This document shows positions 16,534-26,091 of a DNA stretch of 40,911 nt, in pieces. The notes below the pieces were generated by a model that worked only from the letters and a program-made list of their open reading frames with translations, searched no databases and was not told where the DNA came from. The DNA comes from Myxococcales bacterium (GTDB lineage: Bacteria; Myxococcota_A; Polyangia; Haliangiales; Haliangiaceae): NCBI GenBank assembly GCA_005779305.1, contig SXJR01000052.1, positions 1 to 40,911 of the forward strand. The letters run 5' to 3'. The position numbers and the translations under genes are program-made. How positions within the stretch are numbered: the first letter of the stretch is position 1; every line of letters starts with the position of its first letter.

Positions 16534-16548
16534 CACACCTCCGGTGTG
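16534..16548. promoter_or_regulatory. CACACC/GGTGTG palindrome before the AAA+ gene
   Basis: A six-base inverted repeat with a three-base centre lies between the haem-motif gene stop and the AAA+ start; GGTGTG recurs 10 bases further on. It may be a weak terminator of the upstream gene or an operator of the AAA+ gene; there is no T-run. Confidence 0.3.
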
Positions 16549-16600
16549 ATTGATCGCGGTGTGTTGGTCCCCGTAGCGTCGCTCCGGGGGGGGAACACGC

Positions 16601-19273
16601 ATGGCCGATCTGTTGGACGAGATCGAGGTCTTGGCCGAGCTCGACGAGTTGCGAGCGGAAGCCATCGGATTGCGCGAAGACGCCATCAAGGGCGTGCTGA
16701 AGGTCGACTACCCAGAGGATGAACCCGGCGACCGGATCGAGCGGGCACTGTGCCTCCGCGTCGAGTACCTGGCGGGGAAGCTGGACCTCAAGCCCCAGAA
16801 ACCGCCCAACAGCCGTACGCGCTGGCTTGATCACGACACGCGCGGCGTTGCCAAGGTGACGCTCGAGAGTCTGTTCTCCATCCCGTCTGGCGCCGACGAC
16901 CTGGTTCCTGTCATGCGGGCGGCCAGAGGCCTCTGGGCACTCCTGGTGACCCCTTCGCACACGACCGGAGAGGCGCTGTGGACGTACCTGTATCGCGTGT
17001 GCTTCGAGCTTCGCCGCGCTGGCGGGCCATGGTGGACGCCCGGTGCGGGTTCCGCTGGGGGGGACGCACCCCTTTCCGCGTTCGTCACCAGCGAGTGCAC
17101 GCGGGCGATCCTGACCTTCGCCCGGGGCCTCGACCAGAGTGCTCGCCTGTTCGGTGAGGTGCGCACCCACGAGCGAGCCGTGTCGGTTCTCGAATCGCCT
17201 CCCTTCGATCACGAATGGGGGGCCGACTGGGCCAAGCAGGAGCTCGATCGCCGTGATCGCGCCCTCGAGATCTCGTGCCAGCGGCTCATGCCAGGCGTCT
17301 TCTTGCCGACGCGAATCGCTGCCAGGGATATTCCGACGCGCGCTCGGAGCGCAGTGCGGTCCGACGCGATCACACATCGAGCCGCGATCACGTCGGTCCT
17401 GTCGGCGGCACGGACGTTGCCTCGGCCTTCGAAGAAGAAGGCCAAGAGCGCGCTCGATGCGAGTGCGGCCGACTTTGCGCATTCCCAGGCTGCCCAGATG
17501 CTCGAGGACATGCGCGCGAGCAGCAAGCCACTGTCTCTCATCCGGGGGGCATCGCGCGACCCCGACGACTGGAAGATCGCCAAGGAGGCCTGCGAGGCAA
17601 TGGCTGGCCACCTCCGTCGGTTCCTGGCGCCGACGACTCGCTGGTTGCGCGCCGCGATCGACGAGCAGCTCGCGGCCGAGGCGGATCCCAACGGCCGTGT
17701 CGACGCGTTCGAACTCACGTTTGCCGCCGCCGCGCACGGCGCAATCACCAAGGAGTGGGATGACGCCCGGCTGCGTCGTGCCACCGATCTGCTGGCTCGA
17801 CTCCTCAGCGAACGCGGTCGCTTTCCGGTGGGACAGCCGATCCAGGTGCGCGAGAAGGGCTACAAGCTGCACGTCGCCATGGCGGAAGCGCTCAGGATGC
17901 TCGCCGATCTCCTCTCCGAGGTCGACACCTCCGTCGCCCCGGACTTCGTGCGCCGGATGCTCCGGCTGTTTCGCGACACTCACGTGAAACCGACGAAGGA
18001 GCAGAAGGAGTCGCGCTGGAAGCACGAGGACGCGGTCGACTCGAACAAGGGCGCCTGGTGGACGACGGCACTCGCGGCCCTAGCGCTCCATCGGATCGTC
18101 CGGATGCTCGACAAGACCATCAACGACCGGATTGCGCGGCATTTCTCGACGAAGCGCGCACGTGATATCGAGCTGAGCCTCGACCAGCTCTTCTACGCGG
18201 ACTACGGCCTATCGGCGTACGGATACCTTCCCGAGGCCGGCCAATCGGTCGCGATGGTGCTCCAGGACATGCGTCAGCACGTCGAGGGACTCGGGAGCAA
18301 GGGCAACTGGTCGCTGATCCTCCACGGACCGCCGGGGACCGGGAAGTCCACGCTGGTCGAAGCGCTGGCGCACTCGACGAAGTGCACCCTCTTCGAGATC
18401 ACCCCGAGTGACATCCTCGTCGGTGGCGCCGATAGCGTCGAACGGAGGGCCCGGGTCGTCTTCCGTGCGCTCTCGATGCTGACGGAATCGGTGATCCTGT
18501 TCGACGAATTCGACTCGATCGTGCGGGAGCGTGACATCGATGTGGGAGTTCCGGACGGCGTGTTCGAGTTCCTCACACCGGGCATGCTCCCCAAGCTCAA
18601 GACGCTGCATACGCGCGCGAAGAAGCAGCGTCTCGCATTTGTCCTGGCGACCAACCTGATCGGGACACTCGACGATGCGGCCATCCGAGAGGGTCGATTC
18701 GATCGGAAGGTCGGTGTCTATCCGCCTGATCGGCTGTCCAGAGCCGGGCGCCTCGCATGGGCGCTGTGCTTCACCAAGGGAGGAACATCAGAGGTTGGTT
18801 CCAGGCGATTCTGGGAGTGCGTCAACAAGTCGGTACGCGGTCCGATGAGCACATTGCCCCGACCAGGTTGGCTAACAGCGCAGAGCAAGAACCTCTTCGA
18901 CATCGAAAGACCGACCAAGGACGGCGCCCTCAAGTACATCGTCCAGGGTGGCGCTGCGCTCCGCTGGCCCGACCCCGAGGCTGAGCGCTGGCCACGACCC
19001 AAGGGGTACAACAACCACGCCCTGCGGGAGTGGCACGAGTGGCAGTGGGTGTGCGACTGGGACGATCTCCAGTCAGGAAGGACGCTGCTTTGTCCGTCGG
19101 TCCCGGTCCCCTCCAACTACCTCGACGCTCCCGTCGAGCAGCAATACGACGAGGAGCGCCGCAGGAGCCTGCAGAACCAGCTTCCCCGGACCCTGGAATG
19201 GCGGGAGCTGCTTCGTCTGGTCGAGTGGATTCACGGCGACCTGAAGCGCGCCACCACGTCCGCTCCTCCGTAG
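16601..19273 (+). CDS. Large solitary AAA+ ATPase with long helical N-terminal region
   Basis: An 890-residue protein. The AAA+ core is at about residues 545-720: Walker A GPPGTGKST (576-584), Walker B VILFDEFDS (631-639), sensor-1 VLATN (681-685) and arginine-finger region AIREGRFDRKV (694-704), as in FtsH/Cdc48/Bcs1-type ATPases. The ~540 residues before it are mostly helical and match no domain I recognise; a Trp-rich segment (KGAWWTTALAALALHRIVRMLD, near 485) precedes the core. The ~170-residue C-terminal part is rich in W, R and P and has no protease motif. ATG 16601 follows a strong G-rich ribosome site. GC is visibly lower than in neighbours (39/60 and 34/60 in two counted lines against 43/60 in the gene before), suggesting transfer. 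A defence or remodelling role is only a hypothesis. Confidence 0.8.
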   Translation: MADLLDEIEVLAELDELRAEAIGLREDAIKGVLKVDYPEDEPGDRIERALCLRVEYLAGKLDLKPQKPPNSRTRWLDHDTRGVAKVTLESLFSIPSGADDLVPVMRAARGLWALLVTPSHTTGEALWTYLYRVCFELRRAGGPWWTPGAGSAGGDAPLSAFVTSECTRAILTFARGLDQSARLFGEVRTHERAVSVLESPPFDHEWGADWAKQELDRRDRALEISCQRLMPGVFLPTRIAARDIPTRARSAVRSDAITHRAAITSVLSAARTLPRPSKKKAKSALDASAADFAHSQAAQMLEDMRASSKPLSLIRGASRDPDDWKIAKEACEAMAGHLRRFLAPTTRWLRAAIDEQLAAEADPNGRVDAFELTFAAAAHGAITKEWDDARLRRATDLLARLLSERGRFPVGQPIQVREKGYKLHVAMAEALRMLADLLSEVDTSVAPDFVRRMLRLFRDTHVKPTKEQKESRWKHEDAVDSNKGAWWTTALAALALHRIVRMLDKTINDRIARHFSTKRARDIELSLDQLFYADYGLSAYGYLPEAGQSVAMVLQDMRQHVEGLGSKGNWSLILHGPPGTGKSTLVEALAHSTKCTLFEITPSDILVGGADSVERRARVVFRALSMLTESVILFDEFDSIVRERDIDVGVPDGVFEFLTPGMLPKLKTLHTRAKKQRLAFVLATNLIGTLDDAAIREGRFDRKVGVYPPDRLSRAGRLAWALCFTKGGTSEVGSRRFWECVNKSVRGPMSTLPRPGWLTAQSKNLFDIERPTKDGALKYIVQGGAALRWPDPEAERWPRPKGYNNHALREWHEWQWVCDWDDLQSGRTLLCPSVPVPSNYLDAPVEQQYDEERRRSLQNQLPRTLEWRELLRLVEWIHGDLKRATTSAPP

Positions 19274-19896
19274 CGCCCGGGGCCGCGCAAGGCCCGCCGC
19301 ATCGCGCGGCGGGCGAGCAGCCACAACCCGACCGCGGCCACCACGGTCAGCGCGGCCGCCGACCACAGCGCCCAGGCCGGAGCGCCGCCGGTGGTCGCCG
19401 CGCCGGCGAGTTGATCGCGATCGGCCACCAGCGTGCCCATCCAGACGAAGAACAGGCAGGCGGGTGTGCTACCGACCAGCGACGCGAGCAGGTAGGTGCG
19501 CGTCGAGACGCCGGTGAGCCCGAGCAGGTAGTTCATGACGTTGAACGGCACGATCGGCGACAGGCGCAGGAGCGCAACCATGACGAAGCCGCGTCGACGC
19601 ACCAGCGCGTCGAGGACGTCGAGGTCGATGGCGCGGCGCTCGAGCGCGGCGCGTGCGCGCGTGCTGCCGTGACGGCGAGCCAGGGCGAACGGCACCCAGT
19701 CGGCGACCAGGCTCACGCCCTGGACCAGCACGGTGCCCCACAGGAGGCCCCAGATCCATCCCGCGGCCACGGTCAGGATCGCCGCCGGGATGACCAGCGC
19801 GGTCGACGCGCAGTAGAGCGCGGCGAAGCCGAACACGCCGAGGGCGCCGGCGTCCCGACACCAGGCCGCGGCGTCGACGAGCGCGGCGTCGATCAC
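19231..19896 (-). CDS. TVP38/TMEM64 (VTT/DedA-like) membrane protein
   Basis: A 221-residue polytopic membrane protein of the VTT/SNARE-associated family, proposed in several members to move or scramble lipids. Family features: a first hydrophobic pair with STALVIPAAILTVAAGWIWG, the glycine-rich LLWGTVLVQGVS re-entrant-like loop, the R/L-rich stretch, and LLRLSPIVPFNVMNYLLGLTGVSTRTYLLAS. It starts at GTG 19896, overlapping the acyltransferase stop by four bases. Its last ~14 codons overlap the 3' end of the convergent AAA+ gene by 43 bases, so the tail sequence may not be original. Confidence 0.85.
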   Translation of the reverse strand: MIDAALVDAAAWCRDAGALGVFGFAALYCASTALVIPAAILTVAAGWIWGLLWGTVLVQGVSLVADWVPFALARRHGSTRARAALERRAIDLDVLDALVRRRGFVMVALLRLSPIVPFNVMNYLLGLTGVSTRTYLLASLVGSTPACLFFVWMGTLVADRDQLAGAATTGGAPAWALWSAAALTVVAAVGLWLLARRAMRRALRGPGRYGGADVVARFRSP

Positions 19897-20993
19897 CGCG
19901 GCGCCGTGAAGGGCTGGCGCGCGGTCCACTGCGGCGCGCGCGCCAGGGTCCGCACCACCCAGCACAGCGGGTGGGCCAGGGGCGAGAGCGGGCGCACGTA
20001 ACAGGCGAGGTGCTCGGGTACCGCGCCGAGCTCGCTCTTGATGGCGTGGGTGGTGCGGCCGAAGTGGACGCTGCGGGCGCCGGTGGCGAGCGCGTGCTCG
20101 AGATCGTCGACCATCAGGTTGCGGAACAGCGCGAGGCCGTCGGCGCGTGTGCGGTCGAAGCCGAAGAAGCTCGAGGCCAGATCGTCGCCGACGCGGTAGC
20201 GGCTGTTCCACCCGATCAGCGCGCCGTCCTCGAAGTAGCCGATCAGCTCGTAGGCCGGCGCGGCCATCACCGCCGCCAGCGCGACGAAGTGATCGCCGCC
20301 GAGCCGGGGCCCGGCGTGGCGAGCTCGGCCGTGCACCGCGGCGTACAGGCGATCGATCGTCCCGCGATGCCGGCGGGCGGCCGCCGCGTCGAGCGGACGG
20401 CGCTCGAGGTGGGCCGCGGACTGCCGCATACCCCGCAGGCGCCGCCGGTACTTGCTGCGCAGATCGCGGGCGTAGTCGTCGAGGCGCTGCCACGACGGCC
20501 GCAGGTCGAGCCGCATCGAGGGCTCCACCGCCAGCGGTCGGAATCCGGCCCGGGTAAGGGTCCGAGCGCAGACGCCGTCGGGCACGTCCTTCAGCACCAG
20601 GGCGCCGAGGTGGCGACGCTCGTGGGACTGCGCGGCCTCGCACGCGGACACCAGCGCGGCGGCGGCGAGCTCGTCGCCGATGCCGTCCGCGGCGACCAGC
20701 GCCGGCGCGCCGGTCGTGACCAGGTTGCCGGCGACGAGCAGGGTCAGACCGAGACGCTCGACGCGCAGGACGTGGAAGGTGCACGCGGCCATCGGCGTGC
20801 CGCCGCGCCAGACCAGCGCGTACAGGCTGCGCACGCCCGAGGTCGCCAGGCTGCGCTCGAGCACGCCCAGGTAGGCGGCGCGGTTCAGCACCTGGGCCGG
20901 CGGCACCACCTGGTCCCAGACCGGGCCGTGGTCCGCGATCGAGCTGGCGAGCGCGACCTCGAGCGCCGGCGCGGCACGACGCGCGAGCCTCAT
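19893..20993 (-). CDS. GNAT/FemAB-like acyltransferase (BioF2-like)
   Basis: A 366-residue protein with two GNAT-like halves. The N-terminal half has VWDQVVPPAQVLNRAAYLGVLE and ALVLKDVPDG; the C-terminal half has DDYARDLRSKYRRRLRGMRQ, then YELIGYFEDGALIGWNSRYRVGD and a DGLALFRNLMVDDLEHALATGARSVHFGRTTHAIK stretch. This is the pattern of the Acetyltransf_6/FemAB-related group that transfers acyl or aminoacyl groups. ATG 20993 overlaps the oxygenase stop by four bases, and its own stop overlaps the TVP38 start likewise. Substrate unknown. Confidence 0.65.
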   Translation of the reverse strand: MRLARRAAPALEVALASSIADHGPVWDQVVPPAQVLNRAAYLGVLERSLATSGVRSLYALVWRGGTPMAACTFHVLRVERLGLTLLVAGNLVTTGAPALVAADGIGDELAAAALVSACEAAQSHERRHLGALVLKDVPDGVCARTLTRAGFRPLAVEPSMRLDLRPSWQRLDDYARDLRSKYRRRLRGMRQSAAHLERRPLDAAAARRHRGTIDRLYAAVHGRARHAGPRLGGDHFVALAAVMAAPAYELIGYFEDGALIGWNSRYRVGDDLASSFFGFDRTRADGLALFRNLMVDDLEHALATGARSVHFGRTTHAIKSELGAVPEHLACYVRPLSPLAHPLCWVVRTLARAPQWTARQPFTAPR

Positions 20994-21811
20994 GCGTCGC
21001 CTCGCGTGTCGGTCTCGGCCGGCCACCCCAGGTGCTGGCGGAGATCACCGTGGCCGCAGCAGGTGCAGCGGCCACGCCGGTACAGGCCGGCGCGGTGGGC
21101 GACGAAGCGCGCGGCCTCGCGCACGCGACGGGCGCCGACCAGCGCGCGCGGGCCCATCCACCAGCCGTTGATCGACACCGCCGGTTCGAGGCACCACACC
21201 GCGTGCCACCAGCGGGGCGGGACGAACACGACGTCACCGGGCTCGAGCACGGCGTCGTGGGCGACGGCGCCGGGCAGACGTGGATGGCGCTCGAGATCGG
21301 GCGCGCGCAGGTCGACGGTGCTGAAGGTCGTGCTCCACTCGTAGACGTCGGCGGGATAGAGCCGGTCGGAGTCCTCGGGCGCGAAGAAGCGGAAGCGCTT
21401 CTTGCCGCTCACCACCGCGTGCAGGTTGGGCGGCCCGTCGTCGAAGTGGAGCGGCGTGAACGCGCGCCGGCCGCCCATCCACAGCGCGGTGTGCACGAAG
21501 CCGAGCCACCACGGGAACAGCCCGCGCAGATCGACGTCGTCGGCGAGGGCGGGGTTGGCCGCGAGCACGCCGCCGTCCCACGCCAGGTAGCGATCACCCT
21601 GGTCGATCTCGGCGGCGAAGGCGGCGAGGGTGGAGCGCACCGCGCCGCGGTGGGTGAACGCGTGCAGCGACACCTCGACGTCGCCCATGGTGCGGGCGAA
21701 CCAGTCCGGGGTCCACCGCCCGATGGCAGGCCAGGTCCGCGCCAGCCCGGTCAACACCACCGGGCGACCCGCGGCCAGCGCGGCCGCGGTCGCGCGCGCG
21801 TCGCCGGGCAC
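20990..21811 (-). CDS. JmjC/cupin_8-type Fe(II)/2-oxoglutarate oxygenase
   Basis: A 273-residue protein with the JmjC-like double-stranded beta-helix. Iron ligands H122-x-D124 (TPLHFDD) and H203 (PPRWWHAVW) are present, with K137/K138 of SGKKRF near the 2-oxoglutarate position. The N-terminal segment AAGRPVVLTGLARTWPA matches the cupin_8 entry. Such enzymes hydroxylate proteins or small molecules. The C-terminal tail has a Cys cluster (RCTCCGHGD) that could bind metal. The start is uncertain: GTG 21811 is the only conventional start after the kinase stop, but similarity (RAVPR) seems to continue a few codons further up. Overlaps the acyltransferase start by four bases. Confidence 0.75.
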   Translation of the reverse strand: MPGDARATAAALAAGRPVVLTGLARTWPAIGRWTPDWFARTMGDVEVSLHAFTHRGAVRSTLAAFAAEIDQGDRYLAWDGGVLAANPALADDVDLRGLFPWWLGFVHTALWMGGRRAFTPLHFDDGPPNLHAVVSGKKRFRFFAPEDSDRLYPADVYEWSTTFSTVDLRAPDLERHPRLPGAVAHDAVLEPGDVVFVPPRWWHAVWCLEPAVSINGWWMGPRALVGARRVREAARFVAHRAGLYRRGRCTCCGHGDLRQHLGWPAETDTRGDA

Positions 21812-21850
21812 CCGAGGTACGGCGCGCGTCGCGTGCGGCGTCGAAATGGG

Positions 21851-22714
21851 TTAGCTCGCCTTCACGTGCTGCGAGGCCTGCTCGATGGCCGCGGCCATGA
21901 CACCCGCGTCCGTGTGGCGGTGGTCGGGCTCCTTGGCGAGGGCGCGCTCGACCACCTCGATGACCTCGGTCGGCAGCTCGACGGCGGCGGCCACCGACAG
22001 CGGCGGCGGATCGTCGTGGAGGTGGGCGCTGATCAGCTCGAAGTCGTCGGCGCCGGCGAACGGTGGGCGGCCGGCGAGCAGCTCGTAGAGACTCACCCCC
22101 ATGGCGTAGAGGTCGCTGCGGGGATCGGCGGGTTTGCCGCGCAGGCGCTCGGGCGCCAGGTAGGTCAGGCTGCCGACGACGTGGCCGCGCTGGGTGAGCT
22201 TGGCGCCGCCCTCGAACGCGGCGAAGCCGAAGTCGATCAGCACCACCCGCTCGACCACGCCCGGCGATGGCTCGAGCATCAGGTTGGCAGGCTTGAGATC
22301 GCGGTGGAGGATGCCGCGCTCGTGCACGGCGTGCAGGCCCTGCAGCGCCTGCCAGGTGTAGCTGAGCGCGCGTGACGGGTGGACCGCGCCTTGCTGCTTG
22401 AGCAGCGCGCGCAGCGAGTGGCCGCGCAGGAGCTCGACGACGATGTAGGGCTCGGCGGTGTCCGTGGCGCCGCCGCCGTAGATCGCGGCCACGTTGCGGT
22501 GGCGGATCTGGCCCTGGACCTCGGCCTCGCGCTGGAAGCGGGCCACGGCCTCCTGATCGCGGGCCTGCTGGCCGCGCAGGATCTTGACGGCGACCGCGGT
22601 GCGCTCGTGGGCGTCGTGGGCGCGATAGACGTCGGCCATGGCACCGCGGCCGATCAGCTTTTCGAGCTGGTATCGGCCGTCGATGACAGTGCCGGAGCGG
22701 TCCTGCGTGGCCAT
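21851..22714 (-). CDS. Ser/Thr protein kinase (Hanks type), soluble
   Basis: A 287-residue kinase domain with little else: Gly-loop IGRGAMADVY (21-30), VAVK with K44, catalytic HRDLKPAN (H137-R-D139), metal-binding DFG at 161-163, and LAPERL for the P+1 loop. There is no membrane segment or sensor domain, so it should act in the cytoplasm. Start ATG 22714; an ATG seven codons upstream (22735) is possible. Same strand and 39 bases upstream of the JmjC gene, so it may be co-transcribed and phosphorylate that set's products, which is inference. Confidence 0.9.
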   Translation of the reverse strand: MATQDRSGTVIDGRYQLEKLIGRGAMADVYRAHDAHERTAVAVKILRGQQARDQEAVARFQREAEVQGQIRHRNVAAIYGGGATDTAEPYIVVELLRGHSLRALLKQQGAVHPSRALSYTWQALQGLHAVHERGILHRDLKPANLMLEPSPGVVERVVLIDFGFAAFEGGAKLTQRGHVVGSLTYLAPERLRGKPADPRSDLYAMGVSLYELLAGRPPFAGADDFELISAHLHDDPPPLSVAAAVELPTEVIEVVERALAKEPDHRHTDAGVMAAAIEQASQHVKAS

Positions 22715-22789
22715 CCGCGATCCCGACGATAACATTGTCCAGACGCGCCAGCGCTTGACCGCCCGGACCCGGCGCGTTATCCGAGGTCC

Positions 22790-23770
22790 GTGGCCGGCCC
22801 CCGGACCTTCCCTCACCGCCACCTGCTAGGCATCGCCGAGCTTGCCCCCGACGATATCGTCCAGCTCCTCGACCTCGCCGACCGCCACCTGGCCCTGGGC
22901 CAGGAGCCGGTCAAGAAGCTGGCGACCCGGCGCGGTCGCACGGTCAGCCACCTGTGCGTCGAGGCCGCGACCCGCACCCGGACCTCGTTCGAGCTGGCTG
23001 CCAAGCGCCTCGGCGCCGACGCGGTCAACATCTCGCCGTCGACGAGCTCGACCACCAAGGGCGAGACCCTGCTCGACACCGCGCGCAACCTCGACGCCAT
23101 GGCGCCGGACGTGGTGGTGGTACGCCACGACAAGGGCGGGGCGCCCCACGTGCTGGCCCGTCACCTGCGCTGCGCCGTGGTCAACGCCGGCGACGGCCAG
23201 CACGAGCATCCCACCCAGGCCCTCCTCGACGCCAACACCATCCGCCGCCACAAGGGCCAGATCGATGGGCTCGAGATTGCCATCGTCGGCGACCTGGCCC
23301 ACTCGCGGGTGGCGCGGTCCAACGTCCTGCTCCTGACCCGGCTGGGCGCCAGCCTGCGGCTGTGCGCGCCCCGCACCCTCATGCCGCGCGGCATCGAGGA
23401 GCTCGACGGCGAGGCCAGCCGGGCCCGGGTGCGCTGCGTGCATCGCCTCGAGGAAGCGCTCGATGGCGCCGACGTGGTCATGATGCTGCGCACCCAGACC
23501 GAGCGCACCGCCGGCGAGGCGCCGCGGGTGCCGTCGGCCCGCGAGTACGCGCGCACCTTCGGCCTCAACGCCCGCACCGTCGAGCTGGCCAAGCCCGACG
23601 CCATCGTCATGCACCCGGGCCCGGTCACCCGCGGCGTCGAGCTGGCCGCCGATGTCGCTGACGGCCCGCGCGCCGTCATCCTGGAGCAGGTGAGCTGGGG
23701 CGTGGCCGTCCGCATGGCGGTGCTCGAGTTGCTGGGCGCGGCGCCGGCCGGCGCGAGCGCGGCGGCCTGA
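22790..23770 (+). CDS. pyrB: Aspartate carbamoyltransferase, catalytic chain
   Basis: A 326-residue transcarbamoylase joining carbamoyl phosphate and aspartate in pyrimidine synthesis. Landmarks: carbamoyl-phosphate loop A60-T-R-T-R-T-S-F, S-x-T-K-G-E of the 80s loop (STTKGET), H140-P-T-Q143-A-L-L-D, and [10 protein letters not shown] near the C terminus. The first residue of the usual S-T-R-T motif is Ala (EAATRT). In E. coli that Ser52 contacts the phosphate, so this is a notable substitution, though fold and other residues are intact. GTG 22790 is the only start giving the normal N terminus. It is divergent from the kinase (75 bases between starts) and 7 bases upstream of natA. Not ornithine type: aspartate-loop sequence MLRTQTER is ATCase-like. 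Confidence 0.9.
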   Translation: MAGPRTFPHRHLLGIAELAPDDIVQLLDLADRHLALGQEPVKKLATRRGRTVSHLCVEAATRTRTSFELAAKRLGADAVNISPSTSSTTKGETLLDTARNLDAMAPDVVVVRHDKGGAPHVLARHLRCAVVNAGDGQHEHPTQALLDANTIRRHKGQIDGLEIAIVGDLAHSRVARSNVLLLTRLGASLRLCAPRTLMPRGIEELDGEASRARVRCVHRLEEALDGADVVMMLRTQTERTAGEAPRVPSAREYARTFGLNARTVELAKPDAIVMHPGPVTRGVELAADVADGPRAVILEQVSWGVAVRMAVLELLGAAPAGASAAA

Positions 23771-23777
23771 GCCGGCG

Positions 23778-24760
<983 letters not shown>

Positions 24761-24764
<4 letters not shown>

Positions 24765-26026
24765 TCAGGCCGCGCCAGCGGGCCGGGCTGCCCGACTGGC
24801 TGGTGATCGCACGCCGCGAGCTGCTCGAGCGCCTGCGCACGCCGTGGTTCATCATCGTCACCCTGCTCGGGCCGGTGCTCATGACCGCGCTCATCGTGGT
24901 CCCGGTCGTGCTGGGCCGCGTCGGCGATCAGACCGCACGAGTGCAGATCGTCGATCACAGCGGCACCCTGGGCGAGCCGCTGCGGCTCGCGCTGACCGCC
25001 GAGAAGTGGCGCGCCGAGCTGGTGCCGCCCGACACCGACGAGAAGGAGCTGCGCCGCCGCATCGCCGACGACCGCATCGACGGCTTCCTCGTGGTCCCGG
25101 CCGAGGCGCCGGCCGCGGGCTCGTTCGTCTACAAGGGCGACAACGCCTCGGCCGAGCACATCATGCGCTCGCTCAACCGCGTCATCTACGGCGTGGTCCT
25201 GTCCACCCGCGGCGCAGCGCTCGACCTGCCCGAGGACAAGGTCAAGGCGCTCCTGGCTCCGGTCGACTTCACCACCCGCCACACCACCGGCGAGGACGAG
25301 GGTAGCTCGGGCCTGGCCACGTTCCTGGTCGGCTACGTGGTCATGTTCGTCCTCTACCTGTCGATCGTGCTCTACGCCGCCAACGTCCTGCGCAGCGTGG
25401 TCCAGGAGAAGACCAACCGCGTGGTCGAGATCATGGTGGCCGCGTCCAAGCCGCGGGCGCTGATGCTGGGCAAGATCCTCGGCGTCGGCGGCGTCGGCCT
25501 CATCCAGGTCACGGTGTGGGCGGTGATGGGCGTGGTCACGATCAACCAGCGCGGCGCCCTGCTCGGCATGTTCGGCGTCGACGCCGGCGGCTGGAGCGTT
25601 CCGCCCATGCACGCCATCGACGTGGTCGTGATCCTCACCTACTTCCTGCTCGGCTACTTCTTCTACGCCGCGATCTTCGCCGCCATCGGCGCCATGGTCT
25701 CGAGCGAGCAGGAGGCCCAGCAGGCCCAGACCCCGGTGATGATGATCCTCATCATCCCCATGCTGTGCGTGCAGCTCGTCGCCAACGATCCCCGCGGCGG
25801 CGTGGCCGAGTTCCTGACCCAGCTGCCGTTCTCGTCGGCGATCCTCATGCCCATGCGCTGGTCGCTGGGCGGCGCCTCGACGGTGAGCCTGGTGGTCTCG
25901 ATCGCGATCCTGGCCGGCTCGACCTACGTCATGGCCAGGCTGGCCGCCCGCATCTACCGGGTCGGCATCCTCATGTACGGCAAGCGCCCGAGCCTGCGCG
26001 AGCTGGCCCGCTGGCTCCGGTACTGA
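24761..26026 (+). CDS. ABC-2 type permease, NatB-like
   Basis: A 421-residue protein with one N-terminal membrane helix (LRTPWFIIVTLLGPVLMTALIVVPVVLG), a large extracytoplasmic domain of ~140 residues (VQIVDHSGTLGEPL to TTRHTTGEDEG), then five helices containing NVLRSVVQEKTNRVVEIMVAASKP, the family's cytoplasmic coupling motif. Partner of the preceding ATPase by the GTGA overlap. Export of an ion or amphiphile across the inner membrane is the family role. Confidence 0.88.
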
Positions 26027-26091
26027 CGGACGGATCCCGAGCGTGCGCGGCGCTCTCGCGGGTCGAACCGGGGCCCTGCTACCTTTCGCCG

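Noticed and set aside
16382-18025. 547-codon minus-strand frame
   Set aside because: Opposite to the AAA+ gene, with no start context; the AAA+ frame has all its motifs.
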